This document shows, one piece after another, positions 1 to 11,400 of a stretch of 64,000 nucleotides of DNA. The notes under the pieces were generated by a model. That model had not been told where the DNA came from. It saw nothing but the letters and a program-made list of their open reading frames with translations, and made no database searches. The number at the start of each line of letters is the position of its first letter. Within the stretch, counting starts at the first letter, position 1. A program made the position numbers and the translations under genes. Source of the DNA: Zeugodacus cucurbitae (Eukaryota > Arthropoda > Insecta > Diptera > Tephritidae); the NCBI RefSeq assembly GCF_028554725.1, contig NC_071668.1, positions 9,903,001-9,967,000 on the forward strand, read 5' to 3'.

Positions 1-560
1 AGCCATTTACTTTTCAATTGCCTACTAAGTCCAAAGTAGCATCTGTTGGAAAGAGGGATTCTGCGCTGGATTTCGATGCTGACATTGTTGGTGTTGTTGA
101 TGCTGGTTCCCTGGTATACGAAATTATCTACAATTTCAAAATTATGACTGCAGCTCATATTATTCTTCCCAGCATCAGGTTAAAGGAGTCGCACGATAGC
201 GAGTCACCTTGTCTGAAACCTCGTTTGGTATCGAACGGCTCGGAGAGGTCCTTCCCTATCCTGACGGAGCTTTGGGTGTTGCTCAACGTCAACTTAGACA
301 GCCGTATTAGTTTTGCGGAGAAACCAAATTCAGACATTGCTTTAAAATCGACGAAAAGGTGGTGTGTGTCGATCCTTTTCTCTCTTGGGTCTTTTCCAAG
401 ATTTAGATAAGTGAATATCTGGTCCATGGTGGATTTACCAGGTCTAAAGCAACACTGATAAGGTCCAATCAGTTCGTTCAAGTTGGGCTATAGACTTTCA
501 GACACATAGTACCTTTTTCCTTTAAAATGACTCCGGTTAAGGGAGACTTGGTAAAGTCTC
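1..560 (-). mobile_element. LINE (non-LTR retrotransposon) reverse-transcriptase fragment, deleted
   Basis: The minus strand encodes pieces of the reverse transcriptase seen more fully at 28608-29937: NELIGPYQC, FRPGKSTMDQIF, RIDTHHLF and DTKRGFRQGDSLSCD. Compared with that copy it lacks the stretch between FKA and MSEFG. It also lacks the catalytic YADD block, because the sequence jumps from the LMLGRII region to the later HNFE-type region. It runs off the left edge of the window. It is a dead, internally deleted copy. Confidence 0.8.
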
Positions 561-2212
561 GAGCCCAAGTAGAGTCCGACTGCTTAAAGAAGACTATAAA
601 TGTACTAAGCTCCCTTTATTATCAACAGTTAAAAAGAGAGAAATCGACAGTTAAGCAAAATTGACAGCTGGTAGATGATTGGTGAATTCAAGTATCAAGA
701 GGAGAAAATTGTTCCTTAAAGATTTACTTTCAGTTTATAAAATCTTTAAAACACAATATTTGCATGCAATGAAACGCTAGTCTGAAGCGCAGTTAACTAA
801 CATTTACCAAACACACATTGCACATTTTGAGATAACCATAATGGCAGCAAGCAACAAGCTCGACGACAACAGCTGAAATAATATACAACGGTAAATGAAA
901 TGAAAGCGAAAAATAACATACAGCCAGCAACAACAACAATAACAACAAACAAAGCAGTTACCGTTTTAAGCCTGCAGGCCAACCAAATGACCAACAAACA
1001 AGTCAGCAACTGTCGTGTAACAGCGACAAGGCAAACGCACAGTTGCAGCAACATTGTTTATACACATGTATACAGAGAAACACACATGCCGGTGTATATG
1101 CATGCATACAAACAAGTGGCAGCCTTATATTTATGTGCAATTTGCAATAACAACATGTAAGAGCAACAATTTCAATTATGCTTGTCCCTCGAATGTTGTT
1201 GTTGTTATTATTGTTGTTATTGTTGTGCTTATCATTACTGCTGACTTCATTCTGCTGGTCTTGTCGCTCTTTTTGCTTTTATTATTGCAGCTGCCCAAGT
1301 CTGCTGCAGTGACATCAACAATTTTCACCGCTCTCGGCAGCTTCGCGTGTTCGCATCGAGTAATTGTAATTGTAATTGACATTGCATTACATAACATAAA
1401 GTGTGTTGTTCGCTTCGCTTGCTGTTGTTGTTATTGTTGTTGTTCGCATACAAATACAAATATACTGGAGTAGCGAAAATGTATGACGGCACCAGCAACA
1501 TACACTAGCATGCATATGCGATAAGCGCTCTAACAATAACAACAATAATTGCAACAACAACAGCAACAATAATAATTGCAACAACAAAAACAACTACAAC
1601 AAATGCAGTTGCAATAGCAAAATGCTGCAATATGACTGTCAAAGGCACTGAGCGGCGATCGCTGGACTCTTACATATATCCGTGTGTGTGTGTTCCAACA
1701 GCAGCGCAGCAACAACCGTTAGGGCCGTTTGCGGAAATGCTATAGCCGCTGGTCAAATTGTGCTTGGCGTTCACTATAAAATATGCAAGCGGCTTTCGGG
1801 TGTGTGTGTTTCTCTCTTTGCATATGTTAGTATGTCTGTATGTCATTCTCAATTGCTTGTAGCCGTTGTAGCGACAACATTTATGGCCATACTATAGTAA
1901 TTGCTACGTTCACATACGTGCCATGTTATGCTACCATGTACATTAGTAAGTGTGTGTGTGTGTGTGTGTGATTGTGTTCGCTCGCATGTAGATTTTATCG
2001 TTTAAGCGTACAATTTTACAGTAGTTAAAATGTCAACAGCTTGCTATTTTTTAATTATTTTGTGGCAACATGCCTCGAGGTTGTAATTGATCTTCCACAT
2101 TGGCATTAAAGCAAAGCGTATTTTGAGTTATGCAACATAAATGTGTGAGAAAATATATTTTTCCACTAGAATACACAAATATTATTTAGAAGTACTGTTG
2201 GTTTAAAAATAT
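561..2212. other. Non-coding: CAA/GTT-rich simple-sequence stretch
   Basis: No supportable gene. From about 900 to 1620 the DNA is dominated by CAA/CAG trinucleotide runs on one strand or the other, interrupted many times, which creates several low-complexity open frames that I do not accept as genes. The rest is AT-rich and without features, apart from the GT run listed separately. Confidence 0.7.
1950..1970. repeat. GT dinucleotide microsatellite
   Basis: An uninterrupted run of about ten TG units. Confidence 0.9.
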
Positions 2213-3496
2213 TTACTGAACAAATTTACAACTGTACTCCTGCACCTTTTCAAGCTGTGTCAAACTAACACCAAATGAAATGAGACTATGCAGCAGATCG
2301 AACACATACTCCCTGGTCCAATAAAATCCACGAAAGATTGGTATGCGGTTGGCATGCAGATTTCTGCCACAAAAATAAATATCCAGCTGTAAAAATTAAA
2401 AAAAAAAAATATTTTTTTTATTTATAAAAAATATAAATGAAACTCTGATACTCACCTCACGCAGCAATTCACCACAGTCCGCGCACATTTCACCACGTCG
2501 TGACAGTTCACTCTCCAGTATAGTCAAAATGGTGCTCAACTCAGCCTCCGACGCGTTGTATGCATCGCTCAGCATGCCAATGAGCAGCATATTCAAAACA
2601 TATTTGAGCATCAATGGCACTAGTGCACCAAAAAATTTACCCTGATAAATGACACACATGATGAACTGTTTGGTGAGATGCACACACAACATATTGTCGA
2701 GCACCAGCAGCTTTTCGAACCAACCGAAATAGGCCACAAAACGCGTTAACAGCTTTTCCGTTTGACCACGCAACACGATTGCACGACGAAGTGGTTCGTT
2801 ATAGCGACGACATTCGTGTAGCTCACAGCAAACAGCTGTTTCGTTGGCTATGCGTTGATCGGCTTGCTGTCGTATGTACTTGACCAAAGTTTCATGAAGC
2901 TGTAGCAACCTTAAAATCATCATATAATTAGCGATGTAGGCGAGCTCAAAGAGTGGAAAATTTATAATATGTGTAAGTAAGCTGTTGAAAACACGCGTGG
3001 ATGCTATGAAAGCCACAATTATTACGGCAAATTTAAATAACAACAATAGCAGGCGACACAGTTCAAGACTTTCACGCCGCTGCTGGCCACAAAGCTGCGT
3101 AATATCCGCTTGTATTTGAAAGAATTCATTCAAGAATCGTTTCAAAAAACAACTGGTTTCCTGACATTGCAACTGAAAGAGAATTGTCGCTAAACTGATG
3201 ATATGCACGATGAATACTACCGAAGAGTATAAAATTAAAATCAGCTGTACATCCGCAAATTGCTTGTGTTGTCGCCAATGTTTCATAAACCAATTCAATG
3301 GTATTGCTATTAACACAAAGCCGTAGACTGCAACAATAAAATCCATTGTATAATGTATAGTTTGTCGGAGGCAACTATTCCGTGCGCGTATCTCAAGCCG
3401 TTTCGTGTCTTTATTGTAATACAACTTGGTATAGAAGAAGTAACGCATGAGTTGATAGTTAAAACGCGCACAAAGCTCGAATAAGTCCAGCGCCAT
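2213..3496 (-). CDS. Gustatory-receptor-like seven-transmembrane protein, two exons
   Basis: Exon 1 is 3496-2456 (347 codons) and exon 2 is 2386-2213 (57 codons plus stop). They are joined by a 69-base phase-0 intron with donor GTGAGT and acceptor TTTACAG. The spliced protein is 404 residues, the usual size for insect gustatory receptors. Hydrophobic segments lie near residues 50-70, 83-107, 148-166, 177-200 and 280-316, with another in the C-terminal exon. A short phase-0 C-terminal exon is typical of insect Grs. These proteins form ligand-gated cation channels in taste neurons. The start has a good context (AAAATGG). Reading through the intron would add a lysine/asparagine-rich tail and a stop, which I rejected. 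I cannot assign a Gr number, and the ligand is unknown. Confidence 0.75.
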
Positions 3497-4516
3497 TTTC
3501 CAGTAAGCGACTCTTTGAGGCGAAATTTCAGTGAATACTGAGCTGGTGAAATGTATAACTGGGCGCTCATAAGCATAAACATGCCTTGGTCACTCTCATT
3601 AATTGAATCAATTAGCGGCCGTAATGGCATCATTAATGCCAAAAATTATATTCGTAATACACTAGATCTATTTATAGGGTGTTATTGAGTAATGAATACG
3701 TATTTCTAAACCCAAGTCTAACTTTTTGTTCAAAGAAGAATATGCTTTGTTCAAAGCATAAACTCGGAATTTCAGTTTAGTGTGCAGAAACACTCAAAAT
3801 TTCTTATTTTTTATACATTAATCAAGATTATAGTAGAAAATCAGTGTTGCATGTCGCTATGCAAAACATAATAATGGTGTTTAAACAGGGTACTTCGGAT
3901 TTTCATCAGTTTTTCTTCATGTTCTAAACTCATAATTTAAGATTAAAAAAAAATTTAAAAATTTCAACCTATGTACGATAAACTCTGGGTCTATGATTTA
4001 TGCTTCACATTAAACACCAGGTCCATTTATTATACGTCAATTTTTTTGTCAATTTTTTTTTCGTTAAACTCCGAGTTTGTAAATAGTGTTTATTGTTAAA
4101 CATCAAATCGGATTTGTGAGTAGCTCTTAAAGCTAAGTACCCATATTGGTGGAATATATACTTTTTTTTCGATAAACTCGGAGTTTATGGCTGGTGTTTA
4201 AGATTAATATCCAGGGATTGGGTTAATGGATTTTTTCTGCTGAGTTTTTTGAAAATATGTTCTTTGTTAAACCCTAAGTTTATGAATAATAATGGTAAGG
4301 ATCAAAGTTGGCAAACTAAGTACTCGGTTCGTTCATATTCCGTTCCACCTTTTCTATTTAAATCGCTTACATTAACACCTGGTTCATCGATATTACATTT
4401 AATAATTATCATACTCATTGCTATTAGTATAAATGCCTGTTATTGATGAATTAGAAAATAAAGTTTCAATTACTTTGAGTAAAAGTAACAGAGGTGTATG
4501 TATGTATGTGATTGGA
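3497..4516. other. Non-coding, AT-rich, with a recurring short phrase
   Basis: No gene seen. Between about 3720 and 4280 variants of the phrase AAACTCGGAGTTTA recur on both strands (for example near 3760, 4066, 4171 and 4261), often beside TGTTTAA. This suggests an old palindromic or tandem repeat that has decayed. Confidence 0.5.
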
Positions 4517-5058
4517 GTAGAAACCGTTTAGCAGGTTATAGCCGTATTGATGATAGCGCACCACTCCTCTCTTTATCTCGCAGTTCGGTGCCTATTCGAG
4601 ATCCCAAGTGTAACCAGGTCGCTCTCCACCTGGTTCCCTCCAACGGAGTGGAGGCCTTCCTTTTCCTCGGCTTCCTCCGGAGGGTACTGCTTCGAACACT
4701 TTCAAAGCTGGAGTGTTTTCGCCCATTCGGACAACATGACCTAGCCAGAGTAGCCGCTGTCTTTTTATTCGCTGAACTATGTCAATGTCGTCGTATAACT
4801 CGTAGAGCTCATCGTTCCATTGTCTGCGGTATTCGCCGTTGTCAATGCTAAATCTTCCGCAAACCCTTTCTCTCGAAAACTCCTCGCTTCTGCACCATAA
4901 AGCAGGACGGGAATGATAAGCGGCTAGTAGAGTTTGATTTTGGTTCGTCGAGAGTGGACTTATATTTTCAATTGCCTACTCAGTCCAAAATAGCACCTGT
5001 TGGCAAGAGTGTTCTGTGCTGGATTTCGAGGCTGACATTCTTGGCTGGTTCCCAGGTA
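4517..5058 (-). mobile_element. LINE fragment, C-terminal part
   Basis: Matches the 3' part of the LINE copy at 28608-29937: the region coding for a GRGRPPLRW-like segment, the QRIKRQRLRWLGHV-like segment and the sequence upstream of them. The 3' end near 4517 has the shared end phrase (reverse complement of GCGGTTTCTAC). Several frame breaks make it non-functional. It stops abruptly near 5058. Confidence 0.75.
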
Positions 5059-6770
5059 TAATTTATTTATTTACAAGAGAAATAATTATAATCCCAGGTA
5101 TAATATATTGAGGTGTAGAATGTGTTTATTTTTATCCATAATTTATGATGATCATGATCTATCCCTACTCAAGCTTAAATTTAATTAAATTTAATTTACT
5201 AATAATAATTTAATGATATAATTTAAGTGACTTCATTTAGATGTTAAGGTGTGCTGCTGTAGCGTCTTCTTATTCTGATTGCAATGGGACATTTATAATA
5301 AATCTCAATGAAGAATTAAGAAGGCTGTAAAGTAAGCAATAAACCTCATCTATAATCGCAGTAACCCAGTATAAATCCAGTATCTTATCCAACTCGTTTA
5401 ACTTCGTCACGATTTCATAATTTATGCAACTTTGAATAACAGAAATTTTCACTTTAACCCATTACTTTTTTGTTTGCTTTTGCCTAGCTTTGCAAATCAC
5501 TCAGTCTAACAATAATTAATGAGTGCCTACAAAGAAGCTTATTTACTCAACGCGCCTGCACTCCACGAAGCAAGCAAGCTTAGCTGAGCACCGATGCTTC
5601 ATAAATAATAGCAATTCGCCGCAATTTCTTTTACTTTCCTTTATGCATTCGGCCTTCAGCGCTTGGGGAATTTCTACTCCAGCAATATTGCGTGACAAGC
5701 GCAAACTTTTAAGGAAAAGTTGAGGAAAATTTTGCCACTTTATTTTTCATTTCTTCACTCGGCCGGGCCATAATTTACAAGACAAAGGCCGTGACTATGA
5801 AAATATATAAATAAAGTGCGAATATTGTTTACAAACAAGAAAGTAATAGTTAAAAATAGCAAAAGCAACAAAGAAAAAGTGAAAATAAAAGAAAAATAAA
5901 TACTTGAAGAATTGCAGTGTGCCTGGCGTCAGGCCGTCAGTACGTTGAGTCGCGTGTCGACTTTGTTTACTCTTGCCACCTTTTGACAATTATTTCGGTG
6001 CGCTGCCCTCCGCTGCTGCACTCCGCTGGCATGCAACAAAGAAACTTGTGTTAAATGCATGCGCTCGTGCGCGCCTCTTACATTTTTCACAACTTAGCGG
6101 CGCCAGCAACAACTTTGTGCGACTTTGTTTATCACCTCACGGATGGACGGACGGGTTGCCGCCTTTTAGCGCACAAGTTTAGCCACTTTTGAAGCACGTT
6201 GCCACGTTGTTGCAGGCAGTCAGCTAAGTCAACTCGAGCGTTTTATAACGTTTGTTGCAAGTTGTTTGCTGCCAGGTGTTTGCAACGCGCGCGCGTGCCA
6301 CACTAAATTTACAAAGAATATAAACTGTAATGCCAACAATGAGTAACTTTTTGCACTCGCTTACATACGAAGGACAATGCGGGCAGGCATTTGTTAAGAA
6401 CTGGAGCAGCTTGACAAAAGCGCGTAGCAAGAAAATGCCAAATTGTTGCAGGCAACATTCTAGCAATATTGCTTGCCATATGCTTTTTATAAGCGACACA
6501 GATTGAGGCTGCAAGCATGCTAAATAGGCGAAAGTTAACTCAGTTTTCTTAAGTAGGCACTTAAAATTCGTGGAAAAGTGTATAAAAATGGAGCAACTCA
6601 AGGCGAATGTAGGTTATGTGAAAGTAAGGATTGTAAGAAGGAGGTAAAACTTCTAAGAAAGAGTTGGAGATTAATTAAATATAGCTTGTATCGAAGAATA
6701 TCCATTCCAAAGCACTGCTTTCTCACTTTTCTGAACCCGTAAAGCAGTAATGACAATGGATGTAATTATT
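5059..6770. other. Non-coding AT-rich stretch
   Basis: No gene, RNA gene or repeat that I can support. The open frames are short, have no recognisable domain and overlap each other on both strands. Confidence 0.6.
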
Positions 6771-7245
6771 ATTGAGACCGACATTAGTATTGGTATTGAT
6801 ATTGGTATTTGAATTTGTATTGGTATTAATTAGTGTTGGTATTAGTAGGTATTCGTATTAATATTGGTATTGCTACTAGTATTGGAACTGGACTTGATAA
6901 TGGTACTGGTATTGGTATTGAAATTCTCATTAGCATTATTAGTGAAATTGGTATAGAGAACGGTATTGATTTTGGCATAATGTTAATGGTAATGGTAACG
7001 GCCACTGGTAATGGTAATGGTACTGGAACTGGTACTGGTATTGTTGTAGATATTGGTATTGGTATTGATATTCTCAATAACATAATAATTTTGGTGTTCA
7101 TGTTTGTATTGGTACAGATACTGGTACTGGTATTGATACTGATATTGCTATTCATATTGGTGTTGGTATTGATATAAGTATTGGTACTGGTTTTAATATC
7201 GATATTACAATAGTAATGGTATTAGTTTCACTTAAACTGTATTGG
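6770..7245. repeat. Degenerate GGTATT hexamer tract
   Basis: About 475 bases built from diverged GGTATT, GATATT and GGTACT units. Because the unit length is a multiple of three, both strands stay open for over 100 codons (6833-7177 plus, 6826-7155 minus) with isoleucine/glycine/valine- or proline/isoleucine-rich products. These frames follow from the repeat and are not convincing genes. Confidence 0.85.
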
Positions 7246-8283
7246 TAATGTATTTGATAATAATACAAATATTCTGGATTTAATATAAGTTCCTTCAATT
7301 TTAAATTCTCTTGAATAAAAAAAGTATATTTTCATTAATAAAAAACCGGTTATTAATTTAATTTAATTGGAAAGTAGTAAAGCGCAAGGCGCAAGTTACA
7401 CTCAGCTATGTCTCAAGTGTACTTCAGTACAACATATGACTCTCGAAGCAGTTTTACAGGGGTGTCTGTTCGCACTTGGCTGGATTAATTGGAAACCCAT
7501 ATGCGTAAAGATATTTACCATTTCAAATGTAAACTTAAGCGGAAACGTTGAGAATGCACCTTGAAAACACACCGCATGGGGCAATGTTGCAAAGCACTTG
7601 AATGAGACACTTGAATGTGCGACGAGCAATGCGTGGCATGTTGCTAGCAAAGGAATTCGTAACCAAGTGAAACATTAAAATGCTGAAAATAAATAAAAAA
7701 CGCTACAAAGGAGGAATAGTGCAGTGCGAAGGCAGTAGAATGAAAACAATAAGTGGGGAAAAAGGAAATGAAATAAAAATAAATAAACAAACACATATGA
7801 GCGCGCATTTACTTAAGGATGTGCGCTTAAAACAGGAAGCCAGCGCTCTTACGAGTTGCATGCGGCCTGTCTCAACTGCTGGTGGTAAAGAGGATGTGGT
7901 GGGAGAATCTTCACTTGCTTGCTGTATGCCACCGGCAGCTTAGCGCGGCAAAGGAAGTGCTGAAACGCAGTTGGCAATTTGCATTGCCATCATTTGCAAT
8001 TCGCATTAAGTTTATAATTCCTACGAAGCTTTGCGACGCAAAAGGAGAAAAATAACGGCGCACAATAATCGTATGCGTTGGCGCTGCGATTGTAGAAAAC
8101 GATATGGTAAAGTAGCAGCAGTGTGGCGGAGCTTTAAGCTGCAGCTACTGCGTTTTTACCCACACTGCTGCATTTTGGTGCCATCTTCGTGCTCTCATAC
8201 ACGACATCTTTTTATTTAACACACACATAAGCATGTCTTGCATTAAAATAAATTTTTTGCCTTTCTTTTCATTTCATTCGCAG
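7246..8283. other. Non-coding DNA upstream of the first visible robo2 exon
   Basis: No gene feature seen except the polypyrimidine tract and CAG acceptor at 8281-8283. I looked here for the robo2 signal-peptide exon and found none. Confidence 0.6.
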
Positions 8284-8477
8284 GTTCACATCCGCCACGG
8301 ATAGTCGAGCATCCGATAGATACGACGGTGCCGCGCCACGAACCGGCGACACTTAATTGCAAAGCAGAGGGCTCACCAACGCCCACAATACAATGGTTTA
8401 AAGATGGTGTGCCGCTGAAAATACTGCCCGGATCCCACAGGATTACGCTGCCGGCAGGTGGCTTATTTTTTCTCAAG
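8284..8477 (+). CDS. robo2: robo2 exon: first half of Ig1
   Basis: The exon follows a CAG acceptor and ends AAG before GTAAGC. It enters with two bases of a split codon and exits in phase 0, giving 64 whole codons. It contains the PPRIVEHP start of Ig1, the first Ig cysteine in TLNCKAEG, the core tryptophan in TIQWFKDG, and GGLFFLK at the end. The second cysteine is on the next exon, 25.2 kb away. Ig1 is the Slit-binding domain in this family. The upstream exon, which should carry the signal peptide and end in phase 1, was not found between 1 and 8283. Confidence 0.92.
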
Positions 8478-11400
8478 GTAAGCAGCGACAAATAGCCCCG
8501 GCATTTACAAAAACAACAATTTAAATAGTGCCGCTTTCAGCTATTTGCCCGCTTTGTTTTATTTATTTTCCTTTATTTTTTTATTTTTTTTTCATCTTGG
8601 CATACATTTCTACTTTGCGCTGCATTCCATTTAATTTAAGTTTTTTACCGTTTGATTTTTTTTCACGGAGTTTATTTCTTCGTTTGTTATTACTTCTTTT
8701 CTGTCATTTGCCCGCTGAGCCGGATTTATGGGTCGCTGCAATGATAATGGCAATGGCTCGTGCGCACACTGCGCTTTGTAAATGCGCCTGTGGCGTTGCA
8801 ATTATACGTTGGTCCAACCGTTTTGGTTTCATTTTTTTGATATACCCTGCGCTTATATTATGTAAGCTTAGCAAGTGTACTGTCGCTGACAATAAAGACG
8901 GTAGCTTATTTACCTAGATTTTTTTTTCATCTTTGCTTTTCTGAGTATCCGTTGCTTTGTTTAATTTTTTCTGAATTTTTTAATTTAAATATCCTCTTCT
9001 CTTAATATACATTAATTGAAATTAACGAAGCCTGAATATGTTTGTGGAATTAATTTGTTGCAAAAAGAGTCTTTAAAGTCTAATCTCTAATGAAGGCTAT
9101 GTACATACGCTACAGAACTCGTATCTGGCAATACATCTGTGAAAGGTCTTGACATAATCTACAAAACGACGATATGCAAAATTTTGCGTTATAACAGTTA
9201 TAGACGTGTAAACATGGAGTTCACTAACGTCGAAATTCGCGCTATTTTAAAGTTTTCCTTCGTTAAAGGCAAATCCGCTAGAGAAACGTATCGTGAGATT
9301 AATGGTGTTTTTGGGGGATGGTATCCTATCACTTTGAACTGCGGAGGAATGCTTTCGCCGATTCAGAGTGGGTGAAAACGACACCATGGATCAGCCAGCT
9401 GGCGGAAGACCTGTGACGACGAATACCGATCAAATCATGGAAAACATCGAGTTAGACCGGCATGTAGCATCTGGTGACATAGCCCAGGAAATGGGAGTTA
9501 GTCACCAAACCATTTTAAGCCATCTGCAGAAGGATGGACACAAAAAAAAGCTTGATGTTTGGGTGCCGCATGATTCGACGCAAAAAACCTTCTTGACCGA
9601 AATAACGCCTGCGATATGCTGCTGAAACGGAACGAACTCGACCCCTTTTTGAAGCGGGTGGTGACTGGCGACGAAAAATGGAATGGTTTTGCTAACCTTC
9701 CTGGCAGTCAATCCCGGCTTGGCCATTGTTTGTGACGATTCACCGGCCTTCGACCACGACCGTTTGCACTTGATATTGTCGTATGTGATCCATTTTTCGT
9801 GTTTGGTTGGAATGTAAGGGAATCATCCCCTATGAGCTGGCTAGACACTTAATTCTACCATCTACTGCGAACAACTGGACCGTTTGAAGCTGGCGATCAA
9901 CCAGAAGCGTCCAGAATTGGCCCACAGGAAAGGTGTAGTGTTCCACCAGGGCAACGCCAGACCACACACTTCGTTGATGACTCGTCAGAAGCTACGGAAG
10001 CTCGTATGGGAGAAGGGAGATATTTGCCAACTTAACCTTAAGAAAGGAACTTTTCCGAAGAATTACTGACAGATACATTTCAATATGAACCACATCCGAT
10101 TCATCTTAACTTTACTAAAAAGATGAACAAATGCTTAAATTAGCAATATTTTTGTGAGAAATTCCAGACTCAATCACCGTTAAAAAAGAAATTGATTCTT
10201 TGGAATTAAGAAACTGGTACATGTACTGGTATTATGGAATTATAGATCGATCGATCGGTTTTTGGGCATTGACTTTGATATGACCCATATCTGATTCTCG
10301 TCTGTTTTTCTGTCTAGAAAATAAACAAATGTTTAAAGTAGAATGGAAATGTTTATAATAGAATAGAATGTGGATCCTTACAGTACTGGTCCGAAGCATT
10401 TCTCTGTGAAGCTCTCTGTTCAGTTTAATGAATTTTCCAATACAATAATTTGCTCTGGTAATTTCTTAAATTATGAATAACAATATAAAAAATATATTAT
10501 ATAATAAATATATTATAAATTTTAAATTATGATTTTTTATTATTCTTAAGTCATATCTCTGACCCAGCATATTCTATTTGACCTCCTTATATACCAACGC
10601 CATTTTTATGCCTCACTATCTTCTGCATTTGCTAGATAATTATCTCTGCAGTCTTAAGGTTATTTACTTTTTAATTTAAGCCTCCAGCGTTCTATCTCAT
10701 TTCTGCCTTGATAATTACTTCCTGACTGGCGTTTTTTGATTTGCAATTTTTTCTCTCTTACTTTCTTTGAGCTTCAAACAGTTGCTTTACAATTTGTTTG
10801 TGTGCTTTCTTTTAGCTCTCTTCTTTTTATTTATTTTTTATGCTTTGTGCATTTATATAATTTTTATTCGTATTTAAATACCCATTCTGCCATGTTTCAC
10901 ACCATTTCTGTTTTAATTTGCTGTGTGTTTTTGTAATGTTTTTTGTTGGCTTTTGCCATGTTTTATTTCCATTTAAATTCTCATTTCTCAACTGTTGAGC
11001 GTTTGAGCGCACTAATTACTTTTTTGCGATTTTTTTGTTGGATTTTTCTTTTTGTTGTTTTATTTTACTTTTTTTCCTTTGCTATGGCAAAGCGTAGTTG
11101 AAGGTTTTTTCGTTTTTTTTTAATTTTTTTATTTTACTTTATTATTTTTTTGTCTTTCCTGTGCCTTGCAGCCGTTAGCAGTCGCCGGAATTTGACTTTA
11201 AATTGCAAAGAATGCGCGCAGAGTGTGTGTGTGCAAGTAGCAAAACGATTAAGAGCGAAAATGCTCAACTTCATTAACGTTAGGTAAATAGCGTTGGCAA
11301 ATCCGCAGGCTATATTTAATTCAACTTTATGCAGCTACAGCGACCTTACTTCATTCACTTGTCGACTGGCTGCGTGTATCTAATGCTGCTGTCGCTGCTG

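Noticed and set aside
900..1897. Several overlapping open frames on both strands
   Set aside because: They are cysteine-, leucine- or threonine-rich products of CAA/GTT simple sequence with no domain signature.
2396..3496. Unspliced 366-residue version of the gustatory receptor
   Set aside because: The last residues are lysine/asparagine/phenylalanine-rich and come from intron DNA. A clean GTGAGT donor and TTTACAG acceptor give a better C-terminus.
6826..7177. Patterned proteins of 109 and 114 residues on opposite strands
   Set aside because: Both are read-outs of the hexamer repeat.
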